Origin: Flavobacteriia bacterium
GTDB lineage: Bacteria; Bacteroidota; Bacteroidia; Flavobacteriales; Schleiferiaceae
Direction of reading: 5' to 3'
Length of the DNA: 64,000 nt
Assembly: GCA_013373425.1 (NCBI GenBank)
Contig: JABXHW010000021.1
Coordinates: forward strand, 62,001 to 126,000
The notes beneath the pieces are model-generated. The model saw only the letters and a list, made by a program, of their open reading frames with translations. It was not told the DNA's origin and ran no database searches. Positions 7,956 to 16,002 of the stretch are shown piece by piece (positions within the stretch are counted from its first letter, which is position 1; each line of letters opens with the position of its first letter). The translations under genes were made by a program, and so were the position numbers.

Positions 7956-8588
7956 ATGATAAAAGGAAAGAGAACGATCAAAACGTGGCACGTCGCAGCC
8001 ATTATAGGTCTCTTGATAGGATTGCTGGAGTACTCCTATACTTCCGTGGTACTGGATGATCCTTTCATTCCATTCTACTATATCCTAGTGGTCGCCATCG
8101 AGAGAGCTTTGTTTGCACAACTGCCCGTTATCTTGACTGTAGTTCTTGTTTTGTCGGTAGTCCGACGAACAAAGCTTGGAGGTGGAAGTGCTTATCGAGA
8201 TTCACAAACGGAAGAACTACTGGATAATTCAGAGGAGAAGAGGCGAGTCAATCAAGTTGACATCCCAACATTCTTTGTGATTTTGCTCAATTATGTTGCA
8301 TCGTTCATCGCTCTATTACTGCCAACCGCTTTTATGCTTATGCTCTCATCGGGCTGGTCTGACTTTTGGGCAGATACTGGACTCATAACTGGGTCTTTCA
8401 AGTATTCCAATCTATCCATAGCTCTGATTCCTCTGGTTCTCCTTTGGCTCGTCTTTATAGTGTATAAGTGGATAATGATTCGGATTTCATTGCCAGATTA
8501 TATCTATGTTCGAGCTCTGCTTGCTGTGTTGTTGATGGGAATTGTCTTTACTTTGATGTTTCCTATTGTTAACTGGCAATACTACTAA
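7956..8588 (+). CDS. Second unknown five-helix membrane protein inside the mla locus
   Basis: 210-aa protein with about five hydrophobic helices (roughly 11-33, 42-68, 103-132, 152-172, 180-204) and a hydrophilic, charged loop near 70-100 (RRTKLGGGS, SEEKRRVN). No family recognised. Residues near 37-47 read VLDDPFIPFYY, closely matching LEDPFIPDYY in the upstream MlaE. This may hint at descent from an mlaE-like gene or a shared structural element, though the rest shows little resemblance. It is 34 bp upstream of mlaF and probably co-transcribed. Confidence 0.75.
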   Translation: MIKGKRTIKTWHVAAIIGLLIGLLEYSYTSVVLDDPFIPFYYILVVAIERALFAQLPVILTVVLVLSVVRRTKLGGGSAYRDSQTEELLDNSEEKRRVNQVDIPTFFVILLNYVASFIALLLPTAFMLMLSSGWSDFWADTGLITGSFKYSNLSIALIPLVLLWLVFIVYKWIMIRISLPDYIYVRALLAVLLMGIVFTLMFPIVNWQYY

Positions 8589-8622
8589 TTCGATTCTCGG
8601 CTCCATTCATTATTAATGCAGT

Positions 8623-9384
8623 ATGATTGAAGTAAAAGGACTTAAGAAGAGTTTTGGAGAACACGAAGTGCTCAAGGGCATCGACGTGAACTTTCAAAAG
8701 GGAAAGACCAACTTGATTATTGGTCGTTCTGGTTCTGGTAAAACCGTCTTCCTTAAATCCGTACTCGGACTTCATGATGTAGATGAAGGGAGTATCAAAT
8801 ACGATGGAAGAGATGTGGGTGCAATGTCGAAAGACGACCGCAAGCTTCTTCGCCAGGAGATAGGAATGGTGTTCCAAGGTGGAGCACTGTTCGATTCTCA
8901 AACTGTACTTGAGAACGTGATGTTCCCACTCAACTTCTTTACAGACATGAGTGAGAGTGAGAAGCGCGATAGAGCCGATTTCTGTTTATCACGTGTTCGT
9001 CTTGATGGTGCACACGACAAGTTTCCCGCGGAAATTTCAGGGGGAATGCAGAAGCGTGTGGCCATTGCTCGTGCCATCTCCATGAATCCAAAGTACCTTT
9101 TCTGTGATGAGCCAAACAGTGGTCTCGACCCGGAAACGGCGATTGTCATCGACAACCTCATTCAGGAGATTACGCACGAATTCGATATTACCACGGTGGT
9201 GAACACCCACGATATGAACTCCGTACTTGAAATCGGAGATCATATCATCCTCCTAAAAGAAGGTTACCGTGTTTGGGAGGGAGATAAAGACGAAATCTTA
9301 CAGTCTGAAGATCAGGCGGTGCTCGACTTCGTCTTTAGTTCTGAGTTGTTCAAGAAAGTCCGTGCTGCATTCAAGCAGGGTTAG
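8623..9384 (+). CDS. mlaF: MlaF-type ABC transporter ATP-binding protein
   Basis: 253-aa cytoplasmic ATPase that energises MlaE-family lipid transporters. Walker A GRSGSGKT is at residues 34-41, the Q-loop at Gln85 (GMVFQGG), the ABC signature ISGGMQ at 138-143 and Walker B YLFCDEP at 158-164, with the D-loop SGLDP directly after. The switch His lies in VNTHDM. Length and motifs fit MlaF. It overlaps the convergent kmo gene by 4 bp, leaving no room for a separate terminator. Confidence 0.94.
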   Translation: MIEVKGLKKSFGEHEVLKGIDVNFQKGKTNLIIGRSGSGKTVFLKSVLGLHDVDEGSIKYDGRDVGAMSKDDRKLLRQEIGMVFQGGALFDSQTVLENVMFPLNFFTDMSESEKRDRADFCLSRVRLDGAHDKFPAEISGGMQKRVAIARAISMNPKYLFCDEPNSGLDPETAIVIDNLIQEITHEFDITTVVNTHDMNSVLEIGDHIILLKEGYRVWEGDKDEILQSEDQAVLDFVFSSELFKKVRAAFKQG

Positions 9385-10715
9385 GACAATTCCAACATCT
9401 TTTCCATAATCTCATCGTCTTCCCATCGCTCTTCGATGTTCGGGATCGACATGATTTTGGCCATAATTGCATCTTGGCGTTCCCCTTCCTTCTTGGCTTC
9501 AGCATATGGAATGTGGCTGAAGGTAACCATGGAGTAGAGTGGAAGCCACTTCTCAGGGTGGAGGGTAGAGAACTTGCGCTCTATTTTTTTGCGAAGAAGG
9601 AATTCTGCATCACCAGTAAGGTCGCGCATCTCCACGAAATTACGCATGGCTAAATCGGCAATGGCATCTCCATTAGGCTTGCGTGAAATCTCATAGCGCT
9701 TCATCGCTTCAGGCCAATCTTCGTTGGTCTCATCTAGAATTTCGTCGAATACTGTACAATCTTCAAAGCCCGCATTCATTCCCTGACCGTAGAATGGAAC
9801 GATAGCGTGGGAAGCGTCCCCCAGCAATGCCACCTTGCCATTTTTCGTCCATGGGAAACAGCGGATAATCACCAAACTGCTAGTTGGGTTCTCATGCCAA
9901 TCTTCAAGGAGATTAGGCATCAGTTCGTAAGCATCCGGGAAAGTATTCTTAAAGAAAGAAACCACCTTCTCATCCGTATCCAAAGCATCGAATCCAACTT
10001 CACCACCGTAAGGGTGGAATAGTGTGCAGGTAAAGCTACCGTCCATATTTGGAAGGGCGATGAGCATAAACTCTCCGCGTGGCCAAATGTGTAGTGCGTT
10101 CTTTTCAATCTTGTGACTCCCATCTGGATTTGGGAGGATGCTGAGTTCCTTATATCCGTGCTCAATGTATTCCTGAGAATAAGTAAAGCGATCGGTGCGC
10201 TGCATGGTTTTGCGAACAGCGGAGAATGCTCCATCGGTGCCAAAGAGCAAACCTTCTGCAGAGGTGATTTTTTCCTTGGTATCGCGATTGACGAATGTGG
10301 CACTTCCTTTTTCAAGGTCAACCGATTGACACTTCTGTTCGAAGTGGATATTTACGTTACCCTCTTTCTCTGCAAGATTCATCAACACTTGATTCAACCC
10401 GCCTCGAGAAACACTGTAAATCGCTTGTCCTTCTTTGCCGTAGGGCTGATAGGTGAGAGATCCATCAACGGCGTGCATTACACGACGATGCATTGGTATG
10501 GCTACTTCGTGGATTTGCTCTTTCAACCCCACCTTTTCGAGGGCTTTCCAACCTCTGTCAGACAGTGCAAGGTTGATTGATCGGCCTGCAGAGAGTGAAG
10601 CTTTTCTCATGTCTGGACGAGCTTCGAATACGTCTACTTTGTATCCTCTTTTTGAAAGGTAAACGGCCCAAAGTGAGCCCACGAGGCCAGCGCCTACAAC
10701 GGTTGCTTTTTTCAT
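9381..10715 (-). CDS. kmo: Kynurenine 3-monooxygenase
   Basis: FAD-dependent aromatic hydroxylase of 444 aa converting L-kynurenine to 3-hydroxykynurenine with NADPH and oxygen. It has the N-terminal dinucleotide fold VVGAGLVGS (7-15), the KMO signature AGRSINLALSDRGW (about 43-56) and the second FAD motif LLGDASHAIVPFYGQGMNAGFED. A hydrophobic C-terminal region, as in other KMOs, precedes the end. The kynureninase gene lies one base upstream, so the two consecutive enzymes are co-expressed. Neither tryptophan dioxygenase nor 3-hydroxyanthranilate dioxygenase is in the window. Confidence 0.96.
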   Translation of the reverse strand: MKKATVVGAGLVGSLWAVYLSKRGYKVDVFEARPDMRKASLSAGRSINLALSDRGWKALEKVGLKEQIHEVAIPMHRRVMHAVDGSLTYQPYGKEGQAIYSVSRGGLNQVLMNLAEKEGNVNIHFEQKCQSVDLEKGSATFVNRDTKEKITSAEGLLFGTDGAFSAVRKTMQRTDRFTYSQEYIEHGYKELSILPNPDGSHKIEKNALHIWPRGEFMLIALPNMDGSFTCTLFHPYGGEVGFDALDTDEKVVSFFKNTFPDAYELMPNLLEDWHENPTSSLVIIRCFPWTKNGKVALLGDASHAIVPFYGQGMNAGFEDCTVFDEILDETNEDWPEAMKRYEISRKPNGDAIADLAMRNFVEMRDLTGDAEFLLRKKIERKFSTLHPEKWLPLYSMVTFSHIPYAEAKKEGERQDAIMAKIMSIPNIEERWEDDEIMEKMLELS

Positions 10716-10716
10716 C

Positions 10717-11994
10717 TTATGCTTCTTCTAATGTGGCGAGAAGTGTTTCGCCAAATCGATATATGTCTTCAAATGAGCTGTACATAGGAACAGGTGCGAG
10801 TCGGATTACGTGCGGCTCGCGCCAATCTGCAATCACTCCTTTAGCTAAGAGCTTGTCGAATAAATCTTTCCCTAAACCTGGGAAGAGTACACTAACCTGA
10901 CAACCGCTCTCCTTCTCGTTATTTGGAGTGATGATTTCAATCTCACGGTTTGTCAATTTTGCTACTTCGTGCAAGACTTCTCTCAAATAGTTGGAGAGTC
11001 TTCTGCCTCTTGCTCTCAATTCATCGAGAGATACTTCATCGAATAAGTCAAGTGATGCGCGGTGGGCCGCCATGGCTAATACTGGCACGTTGCTTAACTG
11101 CCAAGCTTCGGCAGTTGGAATCGGCTCAAATTGATCGGGCATGGCAAATCGGCTCGACTTATCGTGTCCCCACCATCCTTCAAAACGTGGAATATTTTTC
11201 TTGCCATGGTGCTTTTCATTGATGTATATACCAGCTATGGAGCCTGGTCCAGAGTTGAGGTATTTGTACGAACACCACGCAGCGAAATCAACGTTCCATT
11301 CGTTGAGTTTGAGTTCGATGTTTCCTACGCCATGGGCGAGGTCCCAGCCCACGAGAATGCCTTTGTCCTGTGCGATTTTAGTCAGCTTTTCCATATCGAA
11401 CACCTGACCTGTGTAGTAGTTCACACCTCCGACCATCATCATAGCAATTTCGTCGCCGTGGTTCTCGATGGCTGAGATAAAATCTTCTTCACGAATGGTG
11501 TGCTCTCCTTCTCGAGGCGCAATTTCGATGATTGCATCCTTTGGGTCGAACCCGTGGAAACGAGCCTGACTCGCTAGAGCATATTGATCACTCGGGAAAG
11601 CCTTGGCTTCACACAGAATCTTATATCGCTTTTCAGTTGGGCGATAGAAGCTCACCATGAGCAAGTGAAGGTTGTTTGTAAGGGTACCAATGGCTACCAC
11701 TTCAGATTCTTTGCCGCCTACAATTCGAGCGAGAGATTTGGTGAAGTTTTCATGGTAAGGCATCCATGGGCGACGAGCGTGTACGTGTCCTTCAACCCCA
11801 AGATTCTTCCAATCCTCCAACTCTTCCTCGATGTATTGCTTCGCTGCTTTTGGCTGAAGGCCGAGCGAGTTACCGGTAAAGTACATCACATCTTCACCTT
11901 CGTGTTGTGGGATGTGGAATCGTTCGCGGAGTTTTGATAGTGGGTCGTTTGCGTCTTGCGACACCGCAAATTCGCGAGATGACAGCTTACTCAT
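10717..11994 (-). CDS. kynU: Kynureninase
   Basis: PLP enzyme of 425 aa that cleaves 3-hydroxykynurenine to 3-hydroxyanthranilate and alanine. The Schiff-base lysine is Lys244 in CSYKYLNSGPG and the PLP-binding Asp is Asp218 in GWDLAHG. Other family hallmarks are YFTGNSLGLQPK near 38-49 and WMPYHENF. It precedes kmo with a 1-bp gap. Together they perform the middle of the aerobic tryptophan-to-quinolinate (NAD) route; the remaining enzymes must lie elsewhere. Confidence 0.96.
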   Translation of the reverse strand: MSKLSSREFAVSQDANDPLSKLRERFHIPQHEGEDVMYFTGNSLGLQPKAAKQYIEEELEDWKNLGVEGHVHARRPWMPYHENFTKSLARIVGGKESEVVAIGTLTNNLHLLMVSFYRPTEKRYKILCEAKAFPSDQYALASQARFHGFDPKDAIIEIAPREGEHTIREEDFISAIENHGDEIAMMMVGGVNYYTGQVFDMEKLTKIAQDKGILVGWDLAHGVGNIELKLNEWNVDFAAWCSYKYLNSGPGSIAGIYINEKHHGKKNIPRFEGWWGHDKSSRFAMPDQFEPIPTAEAWQLSNVPVLAMAAHRASLDLFDEVSLDELRARGRRLSNYLREVLHEVAKLTNREIEIITPNNEKESGCQVSVLFPGLGKDLFDKLLAKGVIADWREPHVIRLAPVPMYSSFEDIYRFGETLLATLEEA

Positions 11995-12012
11995 GTGGGG
12001 AAATTTGGACCG

Positions 12013-12020
12013 CTAATTTA
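12013..12020 (-). promoter_or_regulatory. Possible -7 element for kynU-kmo
   Basis: Minus-strand TAAATTAG differs by one base from TAnnTTTG and lies 18 nt before the kynU start. Confidence 0.25.
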
Positions 12021-12023
12021 GCC

Positions 12024-12878
12024 CTAAAAGGAGGACGCTACAAATGCTGTTGCAATCGCTTGGGCCGCAAGTAGAATCGGTAATCCTTCAATGGCAAAAC
12101 TAAAGTACATGTCAGGCAGGTCTTGGTGACTCCGATGCACTAAGTATCCGCCGAACAGGAAGACGGCCACTTCACCGTAAGGTATAGTTGGCAAATTGTA
12201 CCCGGGATAGAATTGAAGGAGAATCACAAATGCCATAGCCGTGAGAGCAACGTTTCGCGCACCCATGATGCCGAGCCACATGGGCAATGTCAGCAAGTCA
12301 GTTGAATCCGTTTTGGTGTCGCGGATGTCAAAGGGGATGGTCAGTGCGATTACGAAGGCAAATCGCTCGATGTGAAAGAGAATAAGGTTTCTGTCTATTT
12401 CTACATGGGCAATCAAAGCCGGGATAGTCACCGTCACGGCGGTCCATACCAAGGCGATGTACACCAACTTTACGCCAGCTAGGTATCGAATTCCTCTCCG
12501 ATTAAAGAGGGATGGCACAGTGTAGAGTCCGCTTAAGGCTCCGCAAATTGCATACACCCAACGTGGCGTTGAGGGAAGTTGAAACCAGAAATAGACCGCC
12601 GCGATGGCGCTTACAGTAGACAAGGCTAAGATGAGCGTTCGGTGGTGGATGGTCCAGGCTGCGATATGCTGCTCTGGTGTAGCGGTGAGATTGGTCGTTT
12701 CTACCCATCTAGCGTAGCCATAAAAGGCGATGGTGGAGAAGAGGCTGACGAAAATATACGAGGTATTCCAAACGTCGAAACGCAGCATGGATAGTGCGCT
12801 TAAGGAGGCTACGGCAAGCCCGACCCACAGGTTGCTGTAAACGAAAGCTCGGAAAAATGGTTTCAACATATCTAACAA
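12024..12878 (-). CDS. UbiA-like multi-pass membrane protein
   Basis: 284-aa membrane protein with about seven to eight hydrophobic segments. The segment DIRDTKTD (184-191) with spaced aspartates resembles the second Asp-rich motif of UbiA-family prenyltransferases. The place of the first motif (NDxxDxxxD in active enzymes) reads YGYARWVETTN near 53-63 and lacks the aspartates. It therefore looks like a divergent or inactive UbiA relative. Its substrate is unknown; a link to the neighbouring kynurenine genes, 29 bp downstream, is not supported beyond proximity. Confidence 0.65.
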   Translation of the reverse strand: MLDMLKPFFRAFVYSNLWVGLAVASLSALSMLRFDVWNTSYIFVSLFSTIAFYGYARWVETTNLTATPEQHIAAWTIHHRTLILALSTVSAIAAVYFWFQLPSTPRWVYAICGALSGLYTVPSLFNRRGIRYLAGVKLVYIALVWTAVTVTIPALIAHVEIDRNLILFHIERFAFVIALTIPFDIRDTKTDSTDLLTLPMWLGIMGARNVALTAMAFVILLQFYPGYNLPTIPYGEVAVFLFGGYLVHRSHQDLPDMYFSFAIEGLPILLAAQAIATAFVASSF

Positions 12879-12958
12879 AGTAAATGCAAAGAAACGAGAG
12901 GATGATATCTAGGTTAAAAACACCCTGTTAGATATTCGGACAAATGTCTTTCTCTGCG

Positions 12959-12966
12959 TAACTTTG
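12959..12966 (+). promoter_or_regulatory. -7 promoter element for gcvP
   Basis: TAACTTTG matches TAnnTTTG exactly, 26 nt before ATG 12993. No glycine riboswitch-like structure was recognised in the 114-bp upstream region. Confidence 0.5.
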
Positions 12967-12992
12967 CAGCCTTAATTTGAAGAGTACGGTTG

Positions 12993-15863
12993 ATGCTAAC
13001 ACATTCATTTGCCCATCGTCACATTGGCCCTCGAGATCACGAGGTTGAAGAAATGCTAAATGTGATTGGAGTAAGCTCCATCGAAGAATTGATTGAACAG
13101 ACGATTCCTGACGGGATTCGCATGAAGGAGAATTTGAATCTTTCAACCGCGATGACCGAGCAGGAATTTTTGGTTCATATCCAAGAACAAGCGAGGAAGA
13201 ACCAAATCTTTCGATCGTATATCGGACTTGGATATCACAACACCATTCTTCCTGGTGTGATTCAGCGTAACATTTTGGAGAACCCAGGATGGTACACTGC
13301 ATACACCCCATATCAAGCTGAAATCGCTCAAGGCCGTTTGGAAGCGCTCTTAAACTTCCAAACCATGGTTTCTGAGCTCACAGGTATGGAGTTGGCCAAT
13401 GCTTCTCTTTTGGATGAGGCAACAGCTTGTGCTGAAGCGATGAGCATGATGTATGCCGCTCGCTCTCGCGACAAGGTGAAAGCAAACGCCAATAAGTTCT
13501 TTGTTTCAAAAGACTGTCTGCCTCAGAATATTGAGTTGCTGAAGACGCGTTCTGAGCCAATTGGCATTGAGCTCGTGATTGGTTCTCACCGTGATTTCAC
13601 TTTTAGTGAAGATTTCTTCGGTGCTATTCTTCAGTATCCAGATGTTGTAGGTACTATTTTCGACTACAGCAATTTCGTGGATCGCGCACATGAGAGCGGA
13701 GTTCTCGTAGGTGTTGCCGCAGACATTATGAGTTTGGTTCTCCTCACCCCTCCAGGTGAGTGGGGCGCCGACGTGGTAGTAGGTTCAACTCAGCGCTTCG
13801 GGATTCCGTTGGGCTACGGTGGACCACACGCTGCTTTTTATGCCACTCGTGAAGAGTACAAGCGATTGATTCCAGGTCGAATTATTGGGCAGACTATCGA
13901 CCGTGATGGCAATCCTGCATTGCGTATGGCATTGCAAACTCGCGAGCAACACATCAAGCGCGATAGAGCAACTTCGAACATTTGTACCGCTCAGGTATTG
14001 CTAGCTGTAATGGCAGGTATGTACGCTGTGTATCACGGTGAAGACGGGTTGAAGCGCATCGCAACGACCATCCACAGAGCGGCGGTAACCTTGAATGACG
14101 GTGTTGAGAAGTTGGGCTACGAGCAACTCAACAAAGATTTCTTCGACACGTTGGAGATTGAATTGGGAGATGTTGACCAAATCAACCTGAAGAGAATTGC
14201 GGAAGAGCACAAGATCAACTTCCGCTACATGTACAGCACGCGTATTGGTATCAGTTTGAATGAGCATACCAGCGTAGAGCACGTAAATGATATCCTCAAT
14301 GTTTTGGCGCTGGCCAAAGAAACTGAGGCTCCAGAGTATACCGACTTTATCAAGGCAAGCAAATTGCCAGAATCGCTCGAGAGAAAGTCAGATTTCCTCA
14401 AGCACGAAGTATTCAATAAGTATCATTCTGAAACAGAAATGATGCGTTACTTGAAAAAGCTTGAGCGCAAAGACCTCTCCTTGAATCACAGCATGATTCC
14501 ATTGGGAAGCTGCACGATGAAGTTGAATGCGGCGACAGAAATGTTGCCACTCAGTTGGCCAAGTTTCGGAAATATCCACCCATTCGTTCCATTGGAGCAG
14601 GCTGAGGGATACCAGTTCATCATTAATGAATTGGAGCGAGACTTAGCTGAGATCACCGGATTTGATGCGACATCGCTTCAACCAAACAGTGGTGCTCAAG
14701 GAGAGTATGCTGGATTGATGGTGATTCGTGCATACCACGCTTCACGAGGTGAAGATCATAGAAATGTGGCCATCATCCCATCTTCAGCACACGGAACGAA
14801 CCCAGCGTCTGCTGTGATGGCGGGTATGAAGGTCGTGGTAGTAAAATGCGACGAGCGCGGTAACATCGACGTGGAAGATTTGAAAGCGAAAGCAGAGAAG
14901 CACGCTGAGAATTTGAGCTGTTTGATGATTACCTATCCTTCAACGCATGGTGTTTTCGAAGCCAGTGTGAAAGAAGTTACAGGAATCATTCATGAGCACG
15001 GCGGACAAGTTTATATGGACGGTGCGAATATGAATGCTCAAGTTGGCTTGACTTCTCCTGGATTGATCGGAGCAGATGTTTGTCACTTAAACCTGCACAA
15101 GACCTTTGCTATTCCTCACGGTGGTGGTGGGCCTGGCATGGGACCAATCTGTGTGAGAAAGCACTTGGCACCATTCCTTCCAAGCAATCCGGAGATTCGT
15201 ACAGGTGGCTCTCAAGGCATTTCTTCAATCTCTGCAGCCCCATGGGGTTCTGGTTTGGTGTTGTTAATCAGCTACGCTTATGTGAAGATGTTGGGATCAA
15301 AAGGATTGGCGAATGCTACCCGCTACGCAATCTTGAACGCTAACTACATCAAGCAACGCCTCGAAGGTCACTATGCTGTACTTTACTCTGGTGAGAACGG
15401 AAGATGTGCACATGAGATGATTCTCGATTGCCGTCCGTTCAAGCGCGAAGCAAGTGTTGAAGTTGTGGATATTGCAAAGCGATTGATGGATTACGGCTAT
15501 CACGCTCCAACCGTATCGTTCCCAGTAGCAGGTACATTGATGGTTGAGCCTACCGAAAGTGAAGGTAAAGAGGAGTTGGATCGATTCTGTGAAGCCTTGA
15601 TTAGCATTCGTCGCGAAGTCGACGAGATTGTAAGCGAGCAGGTAGATGCTGAGAATAACGTATTAAAGAATGCACCTCACACGTTGAACATGACGGTTTC
15701 TGATACTTGGGACCTGCCTTATTCCCGAGAGAAAGCGGCTTACCCGTTAGAGTATATCCTAGACAACAAGTTTTGGCCATCTACTCGTCGAGTAGACGAT
15801 GCCTATGGTGATAGAAACTTGGTTTGTACCTGTGCACCTATAGAAGAGTACATGGAATCCTAA
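12993..15863 (+). CDS. gcvP: Glycine dehydrogenase (decarboxylating), P protein of glycine cleavage
   Basis: 956-aa fused-type P protein: the N-terminal half (from [17 protein letters not shown]) and C-terminal catalytic half are one polypeptide. It decarboxylates glycine and transfers aminomethyl to the H protein lipoyl group. The PLP lysine is Lys703 in [32 protein letters not shown] is also intact. A TTG three bases upstream is in frame, but ATG 12993 is the natural start. gcvH and gcvT are not in the window. It stands alone, flanked by its own promoter and terminator. Confidence 0.97.
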   Translation: MLTHSFAHRHIGPRDHEVEEMLNVIGVSSIEELIEQTIPDGIRMKENLNLSTAMTEQEFLVHIQEQARKNQIFRSYIGLGYHNTILPGVIQRNILENPGWYTAYTPYQAEIAQGRLEALLNFQTMVSELTGMELANASLLDEATACAEAMSMMYAARSRDKVKANANKFFVSKDCLPQNIELLKTRSEPIGIELVIGSHRDFTFSEDFFGAILQYPDVVGTIFDYSNFVDRAHESGVLVGVAADIMSLVLLTPPGEWGADVVVGSTQRFGIPLGYGGPHAAFYATREEYKRLIPGRIIGQTIDRDGNPALRMALQTREQHIKRDRATSNICTAQVLLAVMAGMYAVYHGEDGLKRIATTIHRAAVTLNDGVEKLGYEQLNKDFFDTLEIELGDVDQINLKRIAEEHKINFRYMYSTRIGISLNEHTSVEHVNDILNVLALAKETEAPEYTDFIKASKLPESLERKSDFLKHEVFNKYHSETEMMRYLKKLERKDLSLNHSMIPLGSCTMKLNAATEMLPLSWPSFGNIHPFVPLEQAEGYQFIINELERDLAEITGFDATSLQPNSGAQGEYAGLMVIRAYHASRGEDHRNVAIIPSSAHGTNPASAVMAGMKVVVVKCDERGNIDVEDLKAKAEKHAENLSCLMITYPSTHGVFEASVKEVTGIIHEHGGQVYMDGANMNAQVGLTSPGLIGADVCHLNLHKTFAIPHGGGGPGMGPICVRKHLAPFLPSNPEIRTGGSQGISSISAAPWGSGLVLLISYAYVKMLGSKGLANATRYAILNANYIKQRLEGHYAVLYSGENGRCAHEMILDCRPFKREASVEVVDIAKRLMDYGYHAPTVSFPVAGTLMVEPTESEGKEELDRFCEALISIRREVDEIVSEQVDAENNVLKNAPHTLNMTVSDTWDLPYSREKAAYPLEYILDNKFWPSTRRVDDAYGDRNLVCTCAPIEEYMES

Positions 15864-15900
15864 CAGGGTGTCAATATTGACAATCGATTAATAAATTTTT

Positions 15901-15935
15901 GAAGCCCCTTGCAAAACCTAGGGGCTTCTTCATTT
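15901..15935 (+). terminator. Terminator of gcvP
   Basis: Stem GAAGCCCCT/AGGGGCTTC with a 10-nt loop, followed by TTCATTT. It sits 37 bp after the gcvP stop and is preceded by TTTTT, so it may act in both directions. Confidence 0.7.
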
Positions 15936-15945
15936 GTAGTTATGT

Positions 15946-15953
15946 TAAATTTG
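15946..15953 (+). promoter_or_regulatory. -7 promoter element for the first T9SS cargo gene
   Basis: TAAATTTG, exact TAnnTTTG match, about 49 nt before ATG 16003. The intervening leader is AT-rich. Confidence 0.45.
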
Positions 15954-16002
15954 GGTAATATTGCGTATTGCTCATTAGTGATTAACTAAAACATTTCTTA
16001 AC

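Noticed and set aside
6406-9384. The mla locus considered as a phage-defence or antibiotic-exporter ABC operon
   Set aside because: Permease and ATPase motifs match MlaE/MlaF lipid transport, and no defence-type domains were seen.
12879-12992. Glycine riboswitch upstream of gcvP
   Set aside because: The region is too short and AT-rich, with none of the conserved riboswitch core seen; only a promoter element is apparent.
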